64,000 nt of DNA from an uncultured Bacillaceae bacterium (GCA_937983015.1 CALKAK010000126.1:1-64000); one strand, 5' to 3'. Positions 20,633-30,641 are shown, counted from the first letter of the stretch. The notes: generated from the sequence alone by a model not told the origin. Program-made: numbers and translations.

Positions 20633-21901
20633 TTAGAAATTTTTTTCAATAAAAAAGCGTTGAAAGTCGTTCCAGGTGACGGCCAGCATCAACAGCATGA
20701 GCAATGCGAAGCCGAGAAAATGGACGAGGCTCTCTTTTTCCTTTGGCACCGGTTTTCCTCTAATCGCTTCGATAGCGAAGAACATGAGTCTGCCACCGTC
20801 CAATGCGGGTATCGGCAGGAGGTTCATGATACCGAGATTGATACTTAACACCGCTCCCCACAACATGAGATCGAGAAGTCCCCGCTGTGCCATGACTTCA
20901 GTTGAAGCATAGATACCGACGGGTCCGGCGAAATCATCGATCGAGATTCCTTCGGATATTAAGTTGCCGAGAATGATAAAAATCTGCTTTGTGTAAAACC
21001 AGGTCATCTCGATACTGTACGGCAGGGCGACAAAAAATGACCGTTCGAGCGGATGGTGAACGCCGATGATTCCGACCCCATCTTCATCACGCGGGGTTAG
21101 ATGCACCGTAAAGATCTTTCCGTCACGTTCGATTTCAAATAATAAATCTTCCCCGGGATTTCCCCTGATTATTTCGACCATTTCTCCCCAGCTATCGATG
21201 GGCACCCCGTCGATTTTCCGGACGATGTCCCCTTCTTTTAACCCGGCTTGATGGGCGACTCCACCTTCAGCAATCTCTCCGAACTGGGCATACGGTTTTT
21301 CGACCGGAACACCAAAAAGCATCCCGATGAAGAAAAAGATGAGAGCGGCGAGTAAAAAGTTGAATAAAGGTCCCGCGACGATCGTTAACGTTCGCGCGAT
21401 TAAGGATTTGGAAGAAAATTGTCGATCATAAGGAGCGATTTGTGTTTCACCTCCGCGATCGACCAGGACCGCTTGCGGATGAACTTTATAATAGACGTAT
21501 TCTTCTTCATCGTCATAACCGCGGATGACCAAATCATGCTCGATATCCGCGTGATCGATTTCGATGATTTTGGCATTCGGGTAGCGGTCCTTCTGGGTGA
21601 CGATGATTTTCCGGACCACCTCTTCTTGATCGAGTTCCAGACCGACCCGCAACCCGGGATTAAGTTCGATTAATTCCGGATCTTCGCCCGCCATTCGGAC
21701 ATAGCCACCAAGAGGAAGTAAGCGAATCGTGTAAACCGTCTCATTGCGTTTGATCGCGAACAACTTGGGACCAAAGCCGATGGCGAATTCGCGACAAAGA
21801 ATACCCGCCCGTTTCGCAAAAATAAAATGTCCGAGTTCATGGAAAAAAACGAGGGATCCAAACAGAATGATAAACGCGGTAATCGTGACGAGTGTGTTCA
21901 T
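20633..21901 (-). CDS. rseP: Site-2 zinc metalloprotease RseP/RasP
   Basis: Intramembrane protease that cleaves anti-sigma factors such as RsiW and other membrane peptides. It has 422 residues. HELGH at residues 21-25 lies in the first membrane helix; LPIPALDGGRL supplies the second active-site motif near the C-terminus. A PDZ domain (KEGDIVRKIDGVPIDSWGEM) sits between. The second ATG (21901) is chosen because AAAGGTGG is 8 nt before it but only 1-2 nt before the first (21910). It heads an rseP-proS unit. dxr, normally just upstream, is absent. Confidence 0.96.
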   Translation of the reverse strand: MNTLVTITAFIILFGSLVFFHELGHFIFAKRAGILCREFAIGFGPKLFAIKRNETVYTIRLLPLGGYVRMAGEDPELIELNPGLRVGLELDQEEVVRKIIVTQKDRYPNAKIIEIDHADIEHDLVIRGYDDEEEYVYYKVHPQAVLVDRGGETQIAPYDRQFSSKSLIARTLTIVAGPLFNFLLAALIFFFIGMLFGVPVEKPYAQFGEIAEGGVAHQAGLKEGDIVRKIDGVPIDSWGEMVEIIRGNPGEDLLFEIERDGKIFTVHLTPRDEDGVGIIGVHHPLERSFFVALPYSIEMTWFYTKQIFIILGNLISEGISIDDFAGPVGIYASTEVMAQRGLLDLMLWGAVLSINLGIMNLLPIPALDGGRLMFFAIEAIRGKPVPKEKESLVHFLGFALLMLLMLAVTWNDFQRFFIEKNF

Positions 21902-22124
21902 CTCTCGCATACCACCTTTTAAGAAAGTTTCAAGCGGAAAACGGTGTTGGTTCTCCGGATAAGTCCTTTTTCTTCATATCATCTTACCTATGTATATCGA
22001 TCACTTTGGTGTAGATGGACCTTCTATCAAACATTCAAGGAATGTACCGTTGACAAGTTGCTCATGGTCAAAACTATTATATATCAATTTATCCAGGAAC
22101 ATGAACGAAAAGCCAGGCGAGAGC
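21902..22124 (-). promoter_or_regulatory. cdsA-rseP gap: possible rseP promoter; no dxr
   Basis: This 223-bp gap has no coding sequence I can support. On the minus strand a TATAAT (plus 22076-22081) stands 18 bp after a poor -35 (TTCATG). The leader would be about 170 nt. The position normally holds the 1.1-kb dxr gene, and no remnant of it was recognised. Confidence 0.4.
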
Positions 22125-22928
22125 TTAAAAAAATAGGAAGAAATATAAAACGGGAAATACGAAGAGCCAGCTATCTACCCGGTCGAGGATGCCACCATGT
22201 CCCGGTAACAATTTACCGGAATCTTTCACTCCATAATATCGTTTTAACGCCGATTCCACCAGGTCACCGACCTGGCCAAATATAGACAGGATGACGCTTA
22301 TGATCAACAGTACCGGAAGGGGGAACCGATTTTGCAATTCGGAAAAAAAGTAGAACAGGATCGCAACGATCACCGCTGATAGGATTCCCCCGATGGCTCC
22401 TTCTACCGTTTTGTTCGGGCTGATCGCAGGCATTAATTTCCTTTTGCCGAACGCACTGCCGCAAAAATAGGCTCCGGAGTCGGTTGCCCAGATCAAGAGC
22501 AACACGAAAAAGAAATAGAGCAGTCCGAAATGGCGGATCACCATCATGAAGTAAAAACCGATCCCAATATAGATAATCGCCAAAAAACAAAAACCAATAT
22601 CATCAAAGGTAAATTGATTTTTAGAAATGACGGTGAGTGATAGAAAAACTAATACGCCGAGGATCAATAGCTGGATTTTCCCTGCGCCAGCCAATCCTGA
22701 AAAGTTATGTATGTATTCAGCAGGAAATAAAATCACCCATAAAAGAAGCAGAGAGAAAACACCCGGTAACGAAATTAAAGATATTTTGCGCATACGCAGT
22801 AATTCGAATAATGCGATAGAAGCCATGATGTACATCAAGAGCAGATAAGGCACACCGCCAACGATAACCATTGGCAAAAAAATCAACATCGCGATAACAG
22901 CGGTTATAACACGTTGTTTCATAAACAT
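22125..22928 (-). CDS. cdsA: Phosphatidate cytidylyltransferase
   Basis: Integral membrane enzyme making CDP-diacylglycerol for phospholipid synthesis. It has 267 residues with about eight hydrophobic helices. The conserved cytoplasmic stretches ATDSGAYFCGSAFGKRKLMP and SPNKTVEGAIGG are present, and the C-terminal signature contains KDSGKLLPGHGGILDRVDS. The first ATG (22928) has AAAGG 6 nt before it; a second in-frame ATG (22922) would match the usual MKQR start. It follows uppS by 9 bp. Confidence 0.97.
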   Translation of the reverse strand: MFMKQRVITAVIAMLIFLPMVIVGGVPYLLLMYIMASIALFELLRMRKISLISLPGVFSLLLLWVILFPAEYIHNFSGLAGAGKIQLLILGVLVFLSLTVISKNQFTFDDIGFCFLAIIYIGIGFYFMMVIRHFGLLYFFFVLLLIWATDSGAYFCGSAFGKRKLMPAISPNKTVEGAIGGILSAVIVAILFYFFSELQNRFPLPVLLIISVILSIFGQVGDLVESALKRYYGVKDSGKLLPGHGGILDRVDSWLFVFPVLYFFLFF

Positions 22929-22937
22929 ACATCACCT

Positions 22938-23708
22938 TTAAATTCCGCCAAAGCGGCGGGATCGATTTTGATAATGTTCGATCGCATCAAGGAATAAAAA
23001 TTCATTGAAATCGGGCCAGAGGCACTCGGTAAACCAAAATTCTGTATAAGCGAGCTGCCAGAGCATGAAATTGCTGAGGCGGATCTCACCACTTGTTCGT
23101 ATCAATAAATCTGGATCGATAAAATCCTTCGTCATTAGGTAATTAGCGAAGGTCTGTTCCGATAAATCATTTTCGTTAATTTTACCATGTTTGATATCAA
23201 CGACTAAGTCTTTGACCGCGGTGAGGATTTCAGCCCTTCCTCCATAGTTCAGGGCAAAATTTAATACCAAGCCCGTGTTTTTTGCGGTTTTTTTGATCGC
23301 ATAATCAACGGCCCTTAAGGTATGATCGGGGAGACCTTCACGTTTACCGATCATGGTGATTTTCACGTTTTTTTCCATCAATTCCGGTAAATAGGTATCG
23401 AGAAATTCTTCCGGGAGCTTCATCAAGTAATCTATTTCCTGTTTAGGCCGTTTCCAATTTTCCGTGGAAAAAGCGTATAAGGTGAGGGCTTTTATGCCCA
23501 GATCGTTGGCCACGATCGCGATTTTTCTAACAACCTTCATTCCCTCATGATGTCCGGCAACCCGGGGCAGTGAACGTTTTTTCGCCCATCGTCCGTTTCC
23601 GTCCATTATGATGGCGACGTGGTGGGGGATTTTTTTCTTTTTGATCTTCTCTATACGTCTATTAAGGGTAAGTTCCTTCTTTTTGCGAAATAATGTATTA
23701 TGAAACAT
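22938..23708 (-). CDS. uppS: Undecaprenyl diphosphate synthase
   Basis: Cis-prenyltransferase that makes the C55 lipid carrier for wall synthesis. It has 256 residues. IIMDGNGRWAKKR places the catalytic Asp at 36. GHHEGMKVVRKI, LTLYAFSTENWKRP and the C-terminal RTSGEIRLSNFMLWQ are family motifs. The N-terminus has a 25-residue basic extension (FRKKKELTLNRRIEKIKKKK). The ATG at 23708 has TTGGAGGAAGG upstream. It starts the uppS-cdsA unit, after the frr terminator and a possible extended -10 (TG-G-TATGAT, plus 23803-23811). Confidence 0.97.
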   Translation of the reverse strand: MFHNTLFRKKKELTLNRRIEKIKKKKIPHHVAIIMDGNGRWAKKRSLPRVAGHHEGMKVVRKIAIVANDLGIKALTLYAFSTENWKRPKQEIDYLMKLPEEFLDTYLPELMEKNVKITMIGKREGLPDHTLRAVDYAIKKTAKNTGLVLNFALNYGGRAEILTAVKDLVVDIKHGKINENDLSEQTFANYLMTKDFIDPDLLIRTSGEIRLSNFMLWQLAYTEFWFTECLWPDFNEFLFLDAIEHYQNRSRRFGGI

Positions 23709-23879
23709 GTTCCTTCCTCCAATTTTCTAGGGCAGAGAGAATAACGAAAGGACTCGTGATTCTATAAAGTCAGGGTTCATTTAGTTTATCTTACTTCAAT
23801 TTATCATACCAGAACTACTCGCAAGCTGCCTAATGTTTGGACAAAATTTTCGTAGAAAAAACCGACCTCCAGCCATAAT

Positions 23880-23906
23880 AAGAAAAACCCCTGCTGTAAG
23901 AGGGGC
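23880..23906 (-). terminator. Intrinsic terminator after frr
   Basis: On the minus strand CCCCT-CTTACAGC-AGGGG is followed by TTTTTCTT, 26 bp beyond the frr stop. Confidence 0.85.
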
Positions 23907-23931
23907 TTTATAAATAATTTCGTTCGCACAC

Positions 23932-25234
<1,303 letters not shown>

Positions 25235-25291
25235 TCATTTGCCGATTTCGACTATAAACCTTCCCCGGTTAGTCCAAATTACTTATAGATT

Positions 25292-25331
25292 TTGGAAAAG
25301 GTTGACGAACGGGATCTTTGTTCGTCAACCT
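25292..25331 (-). terminator. Intrinsic terminator after tsf
   Basis: On the minus strand AGGTTGACGAAC is perfectly paired with GTTCGTCAACCT across a 9-nt loop and is followed by TTTCC. The 12-bp stem is strong but the T-tract is short. It lies 8 bp after the tsf stop. Confidence 0.8.
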
Positions 25332-25338
25332 GATTTCT

Positions 25339-26220
25339 TTATTCTTTCATTTGTTTCCGGACTTCTTCGGCGAAGTTTTCTTCCCGTTTTTCGAGACCTT
25401 CACCGACTTCGTAGCGAACGAAGGTTTTGACCGTAGCGTTGTGGGATTCTACGAACTTGCTTACCGTCAAATCAGGGTCTTTAACGAATTTTTGTTCTAT
25501 CAAGCAGACTTCTTCAAAGAATTTATTGAGGCGTCCAGCAACGATTTTTTCTACAATATGCTCAGGTTTTCCTTCATTCAATGCTTCTTTTTTGAGAATT
25601 TCTTTTTCATGATCGATTTCTCCTTGCGGTACGTCTTCCCGTCTCACATATTTTGGATTGAGTGCAGCTACATGCATGGCCACATCTTTGGCAACATTTT
25701 CATCCGTTGTTCCTTCGAGCAATGTTAATGCAGAAATTCGCCCCCCCATGTGCTGGTAAGCGCCAAAAGCATCATTATCTGTTTTTTCAAGAATAGCGAA
25801 ACGACGTAAAGTGATCTTCTCACCAATTTTTGCGATCGCGGCGTTGATGAACTCACTCACGGTTGAACCGTCTTCCATTTTTTGCTCTAATGCTTCATCT
25901 ACAGATTCTGGTTTATTCTTCAATAAATGGTTTGCCAAATCCTCGACATAACCGAGGAACAGATCGTTTCTAGCAACGAAGTCGGTTTCCGCATTAACTT
26001 CTAAGATTACGGCCGTGTTGCCATCCACTTTGATCGTGGTCACACCTTCAGCGGCGATTCGATCGGCTTTTTTCGCTGCGCTGGCAATACCTTTTTCCCG
26101 TAGATAGTCAATCGCTTTATCGAAATCGCCATTCGTTGCCTGCAATGCTTTTTTACAATCCATCATTCCGGCACCGGTTTTTTCACGTAATTCTTTAACC
26201 ATTTTTGCGGTGATTTCCAT
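25339..26220 (-). CDS. tsf: Translation elongation factor Ts
   Basis: Nucleotide exchange factor for EF-Tu. It has 293 residues, as in B. subtilis. The N-terminal UBA-like domain ([20 protein letters not shown]) is followed by the core with [13 protein letters not shown] and the coiled region. The second of two adjacent ATGs (26220) is chosen because AAGGAGG is 7 nt before it and only 4 nt before the first. It lies 127 bp after rpsB with a terminator between, so it is reached by read-through or an unseen promoter. Confidence 0.98.
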   Translation of the reverse strand: MEITAKMVKELREKTGAGMMDCKKALQATNGDFDKAIDYLREKGIASAAKKADRIAAEGVTTIKVDGNTAVILEVNAETDFVARNDLFLGYVEDLANHLLKNKPESVDEALEQKMEDGSTVSEFINAAIAKIGEKITLRRFAILEKTDNDAFGAYQHMGGRISALTLLEGTTDENVAKDVAMHVAALNPKYVRREDVPQGEIDHEKEILKKEALNEGKPEHIVEKIVAGRLNKFFEEVCLIEQKFVKDPDLTVSKFVESHNATVKTFVRYEVGEGLEKREENFAEEVRKQMKE

Positions 26221-26292
26221 CATAGTTCCTCCTTAATATGCTTCAGATTCGCTGCTCGTGCACAGCTATGTATAATCATAAGGTTTAAAATC

Positions 26293-26330
26293 TGAAAAAA
26301 AGGTGATAAGGGCTTTCCCACTTATCACCT
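26293..26330 (-). terminator. Intrinsic terminator after rpsB
   Basis: On the minus strand AGGTGATAAG-(10 nt)-CTTATCACCT is followed by TTTTTTC. The stem is perfect, 17 bp after the rpsB stop. Because tsf lies just beyond, it probably works partially to set the rpsB:tsf ratio; that is inference. Confidence 0.9.
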
Positions 26331-26347
26331 GATTTCATCTCCCTTAA

Positions 26348-27121
26348 TTACTCGGCTTCAACGGCTTCGGCTTCTTCTTGAATCTCAGCTTCTTGTTCCG
26401 TATTCTCTTCCGGATTCACTTCAGTTTCTTGAACGGATTCTCCCTGTCTTCCCTCGATGACAGCATCGGCGATCTTGCTCGTGATTAAACGAACAGCACG
26501 AATCGCGTCATCGTTAGCAGGGATGACATAATCGATCTCATCCGGATCGCAGTTTGTATCCACCATCGCAACGATAGGAATATTTAATTTCCGGGCTTCT
26601 TGCACGGCAATACGTTCTTTGCGTGGATCGACGATAAAGATGGCATCCGGATATTCGGTCATTTCTTTGATTCCGCCGAGGAATTTTTCCAATCTTTCTT
26701 TTTCCCGTTTTAACACGAGAACTTCTTTTTTCGGAAGAACTTCGAATGTTCCGTCTTCTTCCATTTTTTCAATTTCTTTCAAACGTTCGATCCGTGTTTT
26801 GATCGTTTGGAAGTTTGTTAATGTCCCACCGAGCCAACGTTGGTTCACGTAGAACATGCCGCAACGAGTGGCTTCCTCTTTGATGGCATCTTGCGCCTGT
26901 TTTTTCGTACCGACAAATAGAACTTTTCCGCCTCGGGCGGCCAGTTCACGGATGAAGTTGTAAGCAACATCCATCATTTTGACTGTTTTTTGTAGATCAA
27001 TTATATAAATGCCGTTTCTTTCCTGGAAAATGTATTGTTTCATTTTCGGATTCCAACGGCGTGTTTGGTGACCGAAGTGGACACCTGCTTCGAGCAATTG
27101 CTTCATTGATACAACTGACAT
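26348..27121 (-). CDS. rpsB: 30S ribosomal protein S2
   Basis: Small-subunit protein S2, about 257 residues, roughly ten longer than B. subtilis S2 because of a Glu-rich C-terminal tail (about the last 30 residues). Family features: [50 protein letters not shown] and [16 protein letters not shown]. The ATG at 27121 has AGGAGG 10 nt upstream; the frame runs further up through the structured leader but without translation signals. It has its own promoter and a long leader. Confidence 0.98.
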   Translation of the reverse strand: MSVVSMKQLLEAGVHFGHQTRRWNPKMKQYIFQERNGIYIIDLQKTVKMMDVAYNFIRELAARGGKVLFVGTKKQAQDAIKEEATRCGMFYVNQRWLGGTLTNFQTIKTRIERLKEIEKMEEDGTFEVLPKKEVLVLKREKERLEKFLGGIKEMTEYPDAIFIVDPRKERIAVQEARKLNIPIVAMVDTNCDPDEIDYVIPANDDAIRAVRLITSKIADAVIEGRQGESVQETEVNPEENTEQEAEIQEEAEAVEAE

Positions 27122-27237
27122 GAAATGTATTCCTCCTATTTTTATTGGTTTGCCTCCGCCCATATCTTCTTCAGACGGTACTATATCCCATGGATATAGC
27201 ACCTCCGTCTGAATCCATGGGCGTGTGTATTCACACC
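27122..27237 (-). promoter_or_regulatory. Structured 5' leader of rpsB (candidate autoregulatory RNA)
   Basis: The roughly 116-nt leader contains a 67-nt nested hairpin (plus 27157-27223). Its outer stem is CGCCCAT/ATGGGCG. A TTCAGAC/GTCTGAA stem lies inside that, and a GGTGCTATATCC/GGATATAGTACC stem (one G.U pair) closes on an ATG loop. A small GTGTG-AATA-CACAC hairpin precedes it. There is no T-tract, so it is not a terminator. Leaders of ribosomal protein genes often bind their own product; S2 autoregulation here is inference. Confidence 0.65.
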
Positions 27238-27243
27238 AGAACT

Positions 27244-27272
27244 ACTATAGCACAACATGTTTTAACATTCAA
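27244..27272 (-). promoter_or_regulatory. SigA-type promoter of rpsB
   Basis: On the minus strand TTGAAT (plus 27267-27272) and TATAGT (plus 27244-27249) are 17 bp apart, placing the transcript start near 27237, just before the leader hairpins. Confidence 0.75.
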
Positions 27273-27337
27273 GGCAGGAAATAGAAAAAATCATGACGAT
27301 TTATTTCTACGCCTTCTTACCGGACGAATTTCTTCTT

Positions 27338-27865
27338 TCATTCTTTCACATTTTTCGCATGTATATTCATGAGCGCCGGTGTGAATTTTATGAGGAGTTC
27401 GATCTCTGTTTTCCCGCGATCTAGGGCTTTGGCGATTTCCGCAATTGAATAACCCTCCTTTAAATATGTTGCGATCTTTTCCACATCGTCTTGATAGTTC
27501 TCAATAGAAGACTTCTGCTTTTCTTCCTTTCCGGTAGCAGGAACCTGTTCTTCATCAAGGGGAGTCTTTTCCTCCGGGTTCGGGTCATCTTTTAGAAAAG
27601 GTTTTTCTTCGAATGAGGTTTCTTGCTTTTCGCGTTTGTCCGAACTGTTTTCCTTTTCCAGTAAGCGGGTGAAATCTTCAATAAACCGTTCATTTTCTTC
27701 CCGGATTTCGAGGAGAAATTCATCCATTAGCTCAACAAATTTTTCGTTAAGCTCTTCGTATTGCCGTTTGAGCTCATCCATTTGTTTTTGGCGTAAGAAA
27801 AGTAACAATAAGCCGGATAAAGCGATGATGACAAGGATAAAATTGATAATTAAAAGACCGTTCAT
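27338..27865 (-). CDS. swrB: SwrB-like membrane protein with C-terminal DUF6115-type helix
   Basis: A 175-residue single-pass protein. One N-terminal membrane segment (LLIINFILVIIALSGLLLLFL), then a coiled-coil and charged linker, then a C-terminal helical motif (YLKEGYSIAEIAKALDRGKTEIELLIKF) like the end of B. subtilis SwrB, which helps activate the flagellar export gate FliP. Position agrees: last gene of the fla/che operon after sigD and ylxL. The ATG at 27865 has AAGGAAGG upstream. Only a weak hairpin follows it before the rpsB promoter. Sequence similarity is mainly at the two ends. Confidence 0.8.
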   Translation of the reverse strand: MNGLLIINFILVIIALSGLLLLFLRQKQMDELKRQYEELNEKFVELMDEFLLEIREENERFIEDFTRLLEKENSSDKREKQETSFEEKPFLKDDPNPEEKTPLDEEQVPATGKEEKQKSSIENYQDDVEKIATYLKEGYSIAEIAKALDRGKTEIELLIKFTPALMNIHAKNVKE

Positions 27866-27877
27866 GACAACCTTCCT

Positions 27878-28183
27878 TTAACCACTAGTGTCGACGAATT
27901 TTCCTTTATACGGGTGAGGAGATTTTTTGTCGTTTTTGGTTTGTCTGCGTCGTTCCTGTTTTCTTTTGGGAGCATCGCGCCCTTCTTCATCGGTTCGCAA
28001 AGATAACTTCCCCGTTTCCTCTCTGCGGAGGACGGTTTTTGTCTTTTGTTCTTCCTGCTTTTGCACGGTATGCGCAGCGTGTATGTTCATCAATTGCGCT
28101 TCACGATTCATCTGTTCTTGAACTTTACTTACTTGATTCGCCCTTTGTACAGCGATCTGCATATCGATATTTTTCAAGCTCAT
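27878..28183 (-). CDS. ylxL: YlxL-like fla/che operon protein of unknown function
   Basis: A 101-residue, strongly charged protein. The N-terminus MSLKNIDMQIAVQRANQVSK and the end PYKGKFVDTSG resemble YlxL-type proteins encoded between sigD and swrB; the middle is low complexity and rich in Lys, Arg, Gln and Glu. Role unknown. Its ATG (28183) lies 13 bp after the sigD stop, with GGGGCGGG upstream, and it is followed 12 bp later by swrB. The name rests on position and termini. Confidence 0.7.
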   Translation of the reverse strand: MSLKNIDMQIAVQRANQVSKVQEQMNREAQLMNIHAAHTVQKQEEQKTKTVLRREETGKLSLRTDEEGRDAPKRKQERRRQTKNDKKSPHPYKGKFVDTSG

Positions 28184-28196
28184 GATGATCCCGCCC

Positions 28197-28985
28197 CTAC
28201 AAATCCATCATGTTCCGGAGTTTTTTCACCGCTTTCGTATGAATTTGCGAAATTCTTGATGTCGATAAATTCATGATATGCCCGATTTCCGTCAACGTCA
28301 GCTCCTCTTTATAAATAAAGCTGAGAACAAGCTGTTCTTTTTCATTTAATAATTTGATTTTTTCGGCCAGCTCTTTTACCGTTTCCGAATATAAAAGTTC
28401 TTCCTCGGGATCTTTTACCTTATCATCCCGAATGGAAAAACCCTTTCCTTCGCCATTCTCTTCATCCGGTTGGTGCTCGTTGAGCGATAAGATGTTGGCA
28501 AAATACATTTCATCCATAAGGGTCTGGACTTCTTCAACGTTCATCCCTGTTTCTCGGGCCACCTCTTCCGCTGTCAATGAACGGCTGAATTTTTGTTCCA
28601 TACGTGCGATCGTTTCTTCCAATCTGCGAACTCGTTCTCTCGTTTTGCGGGGGAGCCAGTCTTCTTTACGTAGCCCGTCCAGGATCGCCCCGCGGATCCG
28701 GAAAGAAGCGTAGGTAGCAAATTTCAAATCCCGATCTATGTCATAATTTTCCAGCGCCTCATAAAGGCCGGTTAATGCAAGGCTCATAAGTTCTTCCCTC
28801 TCCACTGATCTGGGGACTGTGCGGGCCATTTTATCGACGATCTTCTGTACTAACGGCATATATCTGCGGACAAGGGCATTTCCCGCTTCCTGATTTTGCT
28901 TAGTTTGCCATTCAATAAAAAGTTGTTTTTCATCAAGCGCTTCATACCGATCGAATGTTTGATTTTGTTCTGAACGGTACAACAT
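28197..28985 (-). CDS. sigD: RNA polymerase sigma factor SigD (FliA family)
   Basis: Sigma-28-type factor that transcribes late flagellar, chemotaxis and autolysin genes. It has 262 residues. Region 2 shows RYMPLVQKIVDKMA, DRDLKFATYASFRIRGAILD and LRKEDWLPRKTR; region 3 shows FSRSLTAEEVARETGM; region 4 shows LTLTEIGHIMNLSTSRISQI. The ATG at 28985 has GGAGGGGAG upstream. It sits near the distal end of the fla/che operon, which in B. subtilis makes its level depend on reaching that end. The anti-sigma gene flgM is not in this window. Confidence 0.97.
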   Translation of the reverse strand: MLYRSEQNQTFDRYEALDEKQLFIEWQTKQNQEAGNALVRRYMPLVQKIVDKMARTVPRSVEREELMSLALTGLYEALENYDIDRDLKFATYASFRIRGAILDGLRKEDWLPRKTRERVRRLEETIARMEQKFSRSLTAEEVARETGMNVEEVQTLMDEMYFANILSLNEHQPDEENGEGKGFSIRDDKVKDPEEELLYSETVKELAEKIKLLNEKEQLVLSFIYKEELTLTEIGHIMNLSTSRISQIHTKAVKKLRNMMDL

Positions 28986-29030
28986 GGTCTCCCCTCCTCA
29001 TCTTTTCTCCGGCACGTTACAAATCCTCCG

Positions 29031-29528
29031 TCAAATAACCGAAATCCCTTTATTGACCGTGCGAATAACGAGTTCGCCTGTTTCCGGATTGAATTGTATC
29101 GTGCGACCACTGTTGCCGCCAACATCCGCGGCAACGATCGGAATCTCCAGGGCGTGTAGATGCCTTTTGACCGCTTCGACATTCCTGGGACCGATTCGCA
29201 TGAGCTGACCGGCACCGTATGCCTTAAACATCTGGGCGCCACCGGCCAGCTTTGCTTTTAATTTCCAATAAGGGCTCCCGGCTTTCTCAAGCATTTCAAT
29301 CAATGCCGGAATCGCTGTGTCGGCGTACTTGGCGCGATTGAGTGATTTTTGGCGTGCCAGTGATGAATCGGGAAGCATGATATGGGCCATACCGGCCTGT
29401 TTCTGCGAAAGGTCGTATAGAACAACACCAACACAAGAACCGAGTCCTGATGTACGCAGCGTGTCGGGAGCCCTGGCGATATTCATATCCGCGATCCCGA
29501 CCTGGATGATCGTTCCTGCCGTTTTCAT
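29031..29528 (-). CDS. cheD: Chemoreceptor glutamine deamidase CheD
   Basis: Deamidates chemoreceptor glutamines and, in B. subtilis, stimulates CheC. It has 165 residues. Catalytic Cys32 is in GLGSCVGVVLYD and His49 in GMAHIMLP. The C-terminus (GGNSGRTIQFNPETGELVIR) is typical. Its ATG overlaps the cheC stop in ATGA, so the two interacting proteins are translationally coupled. Confidence 0.97.
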   Translation of the reverse strand: MKTAGTIIQVGIADMNIARAPDTLRTSGLGSCVGVVLYDLSQKQAGMAHIMLPDSSLARQKSLNRAKYADTAIPALIEMLEKAGSPYWKLKAKLAGGAQMFKAYGAGQLMRIGPRNVEAVKRHLHALEIPIVAADVGGNSGRTIQFNPETGELVIRTVNKGISVI

Positions 29529-30175
29529 ACATCCTGGACTCCTAATTGCGAAAAAATGCGAGTCAAAGAATCGGGGGACGGAAGCAAAAAGATATGACCG
29601 CGCATCGTCTCGGTTACTTGCTTTGAATCCTCTACGATGATTTCCGCATCGATAGCCAGGGCGTAATCGGCGACCCGCGATATCTCGATCAAACCAAAAC
29701 TGATGATGGCGCCGAACATATCGATCGCCACCTCGGGGACGGAAGGTGTGATCTGTAAATGTAGAAAGTCACTAAGGGCGGTTAAATATGAACCTGCCAT
29801 AATATTGCCAATCTCTTGATACGCGGATACGGCTAATTCGGAAAACGGTGGCTCAGCGAAAGAAAAATCCTCCGGTACAAGTTCCTGGACGAATTTTGTC
29901 GCTTCAAAGACAGGTAGTACAAAAAACATCGTTCCACTAACATCACCAGAAAAAGTCAAAAACACGCTGGCAACAACATTTTCCGTACCACCGGCCAGTT
30001 CCATGATCTCGTTAAAGGCAGAAAGATGAACATCCGGTACATTCATGGTAATTTTTTTACCGATCAGCTGGGATAGTGCATTCGCCGCGTTACCGGCGCC
30101 GATATTACCTACTTCTTTTAAAATATCTTTTTGTAAATCACCGATCGCCAGATTTCCCTCATGATGTTGCTTCAT
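29525..30175 (-). CDS. cheC: CheY-P phosphatase CheC
   Basis: Dephosphorylates CheY-P and binds CheD during adaptation. It has 216 residues in two repeated halves. Each half has the phosphatase helix with conserved Glu and Asn: DILKEVGNIGAGNAANAL and ELAVSAYQEIGNIMAGSY. Both active-site pairs are intact. The ATG at 30175 is chosen because GGGAG is 9 nt upstream; an ATG at 30184 touches that site. It overlaps cheW by 17 bp and cheD by 4 bp. Confidence 0.96.
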   Translation of the reverse strand: MKQHHEGNLAIGDLQKDILKEVGNIGAGNAANALSQLIGKKITMNVPDVHLSAFNEIMELAGGTENVVASVFLTFSGDVSGTMFFVLPVFEATKFVQELVPEDFSFAEPPFSELAVSAYQEIGNIMAGSYLTALSDFLHLQITPSVPEVAIDMFGAIISFGLIEISRVADYALAIDAEIIVEDSKQVTETMRGHIFLLPSPDSLTRIFSQLGVQDV

Positions 30176-30641
30176 GATCCGCATCTCCCGTCAGTTCCAG
30201 GATTTGCCGTAAATCGAGTAAAATGATCAACCGATCCTTGAGATGGACGACCCCTTCAATAAAATTCTGGCTTTTCATCCCGATCACTTCGGGCTGTTCT
30301 TCAAATTCAGCGGTTGAAAATTTCAGCACGTCATTCGCCGCATCCACGATAAAACCAGCAATGATTCCTTCGTAGTCGATGATGAGGATGCGCGTTTTTT
30401 CAGAAATCGGCGTTTCTTCAAAAGCAAAGCGGCAGCGGAGATCCAGCACCGGAACAATAATCCCGCGCAGGTTCATCACACCTTTAATATATGGTTTCAC
30501 GTTCGGGACGCGGGTGATCGCGCTCACCTTTTCAATCGAAGTAACATATTCAACCGGCAATCCGTATTCTTTTCCACCCACGGTAAAAACAACGATCTCG
30601 CCCGCCATTGTGATAGGACTTGCTTGCTGATTCTGTACCAT
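30159..30641 (-). CDS. cheW: Chemotaxis coupling protein CheW
   Basis: Adaptor linking receptors to CheA in the chemosensory array. It has 160 residues, one CheW fold: EIVVFTVGGKEYGLPVEYV, MNLRGIIVPVLDLRCRF, ILIIDYEGIIAGFIVDAAND. The ATG at 30641 has AAGGGG 8-9 nt before it; the frame is open 42 nt further without a ribosome site. It follows cheA by 62 bp. Confidence 0.97.
   Translation of the reverse strand: MVQNQQASPITMAGEIVVFTVGGKEYGLPVEYVTSIEKVSAITRVPNVKPYIKGVMNLRGIIVPVLDLRCRFAFEETPISEKTRILIIDYEGIIAGFIVDAANDVLKFSTAEFEEQPEVIGMKSQNFIEGVVHLKDRLIILLDLRQILELTGDADHEATS

Noticed and set aside
22050..22085. Plus-strand promoter (TTGACA then TATTAT) pointing into cdsA
   Set aside because: Spacer is 19 bp and there is no plus-strand gene to serve; could be antisense, but the evidence is too thin.
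22938..23708. Basic N-terminal extension of UppS considered as a mis-called start
   Set aside because: The ATG at 23708 has a strong ribosome site and no better internal start exists before the catalytic motif.
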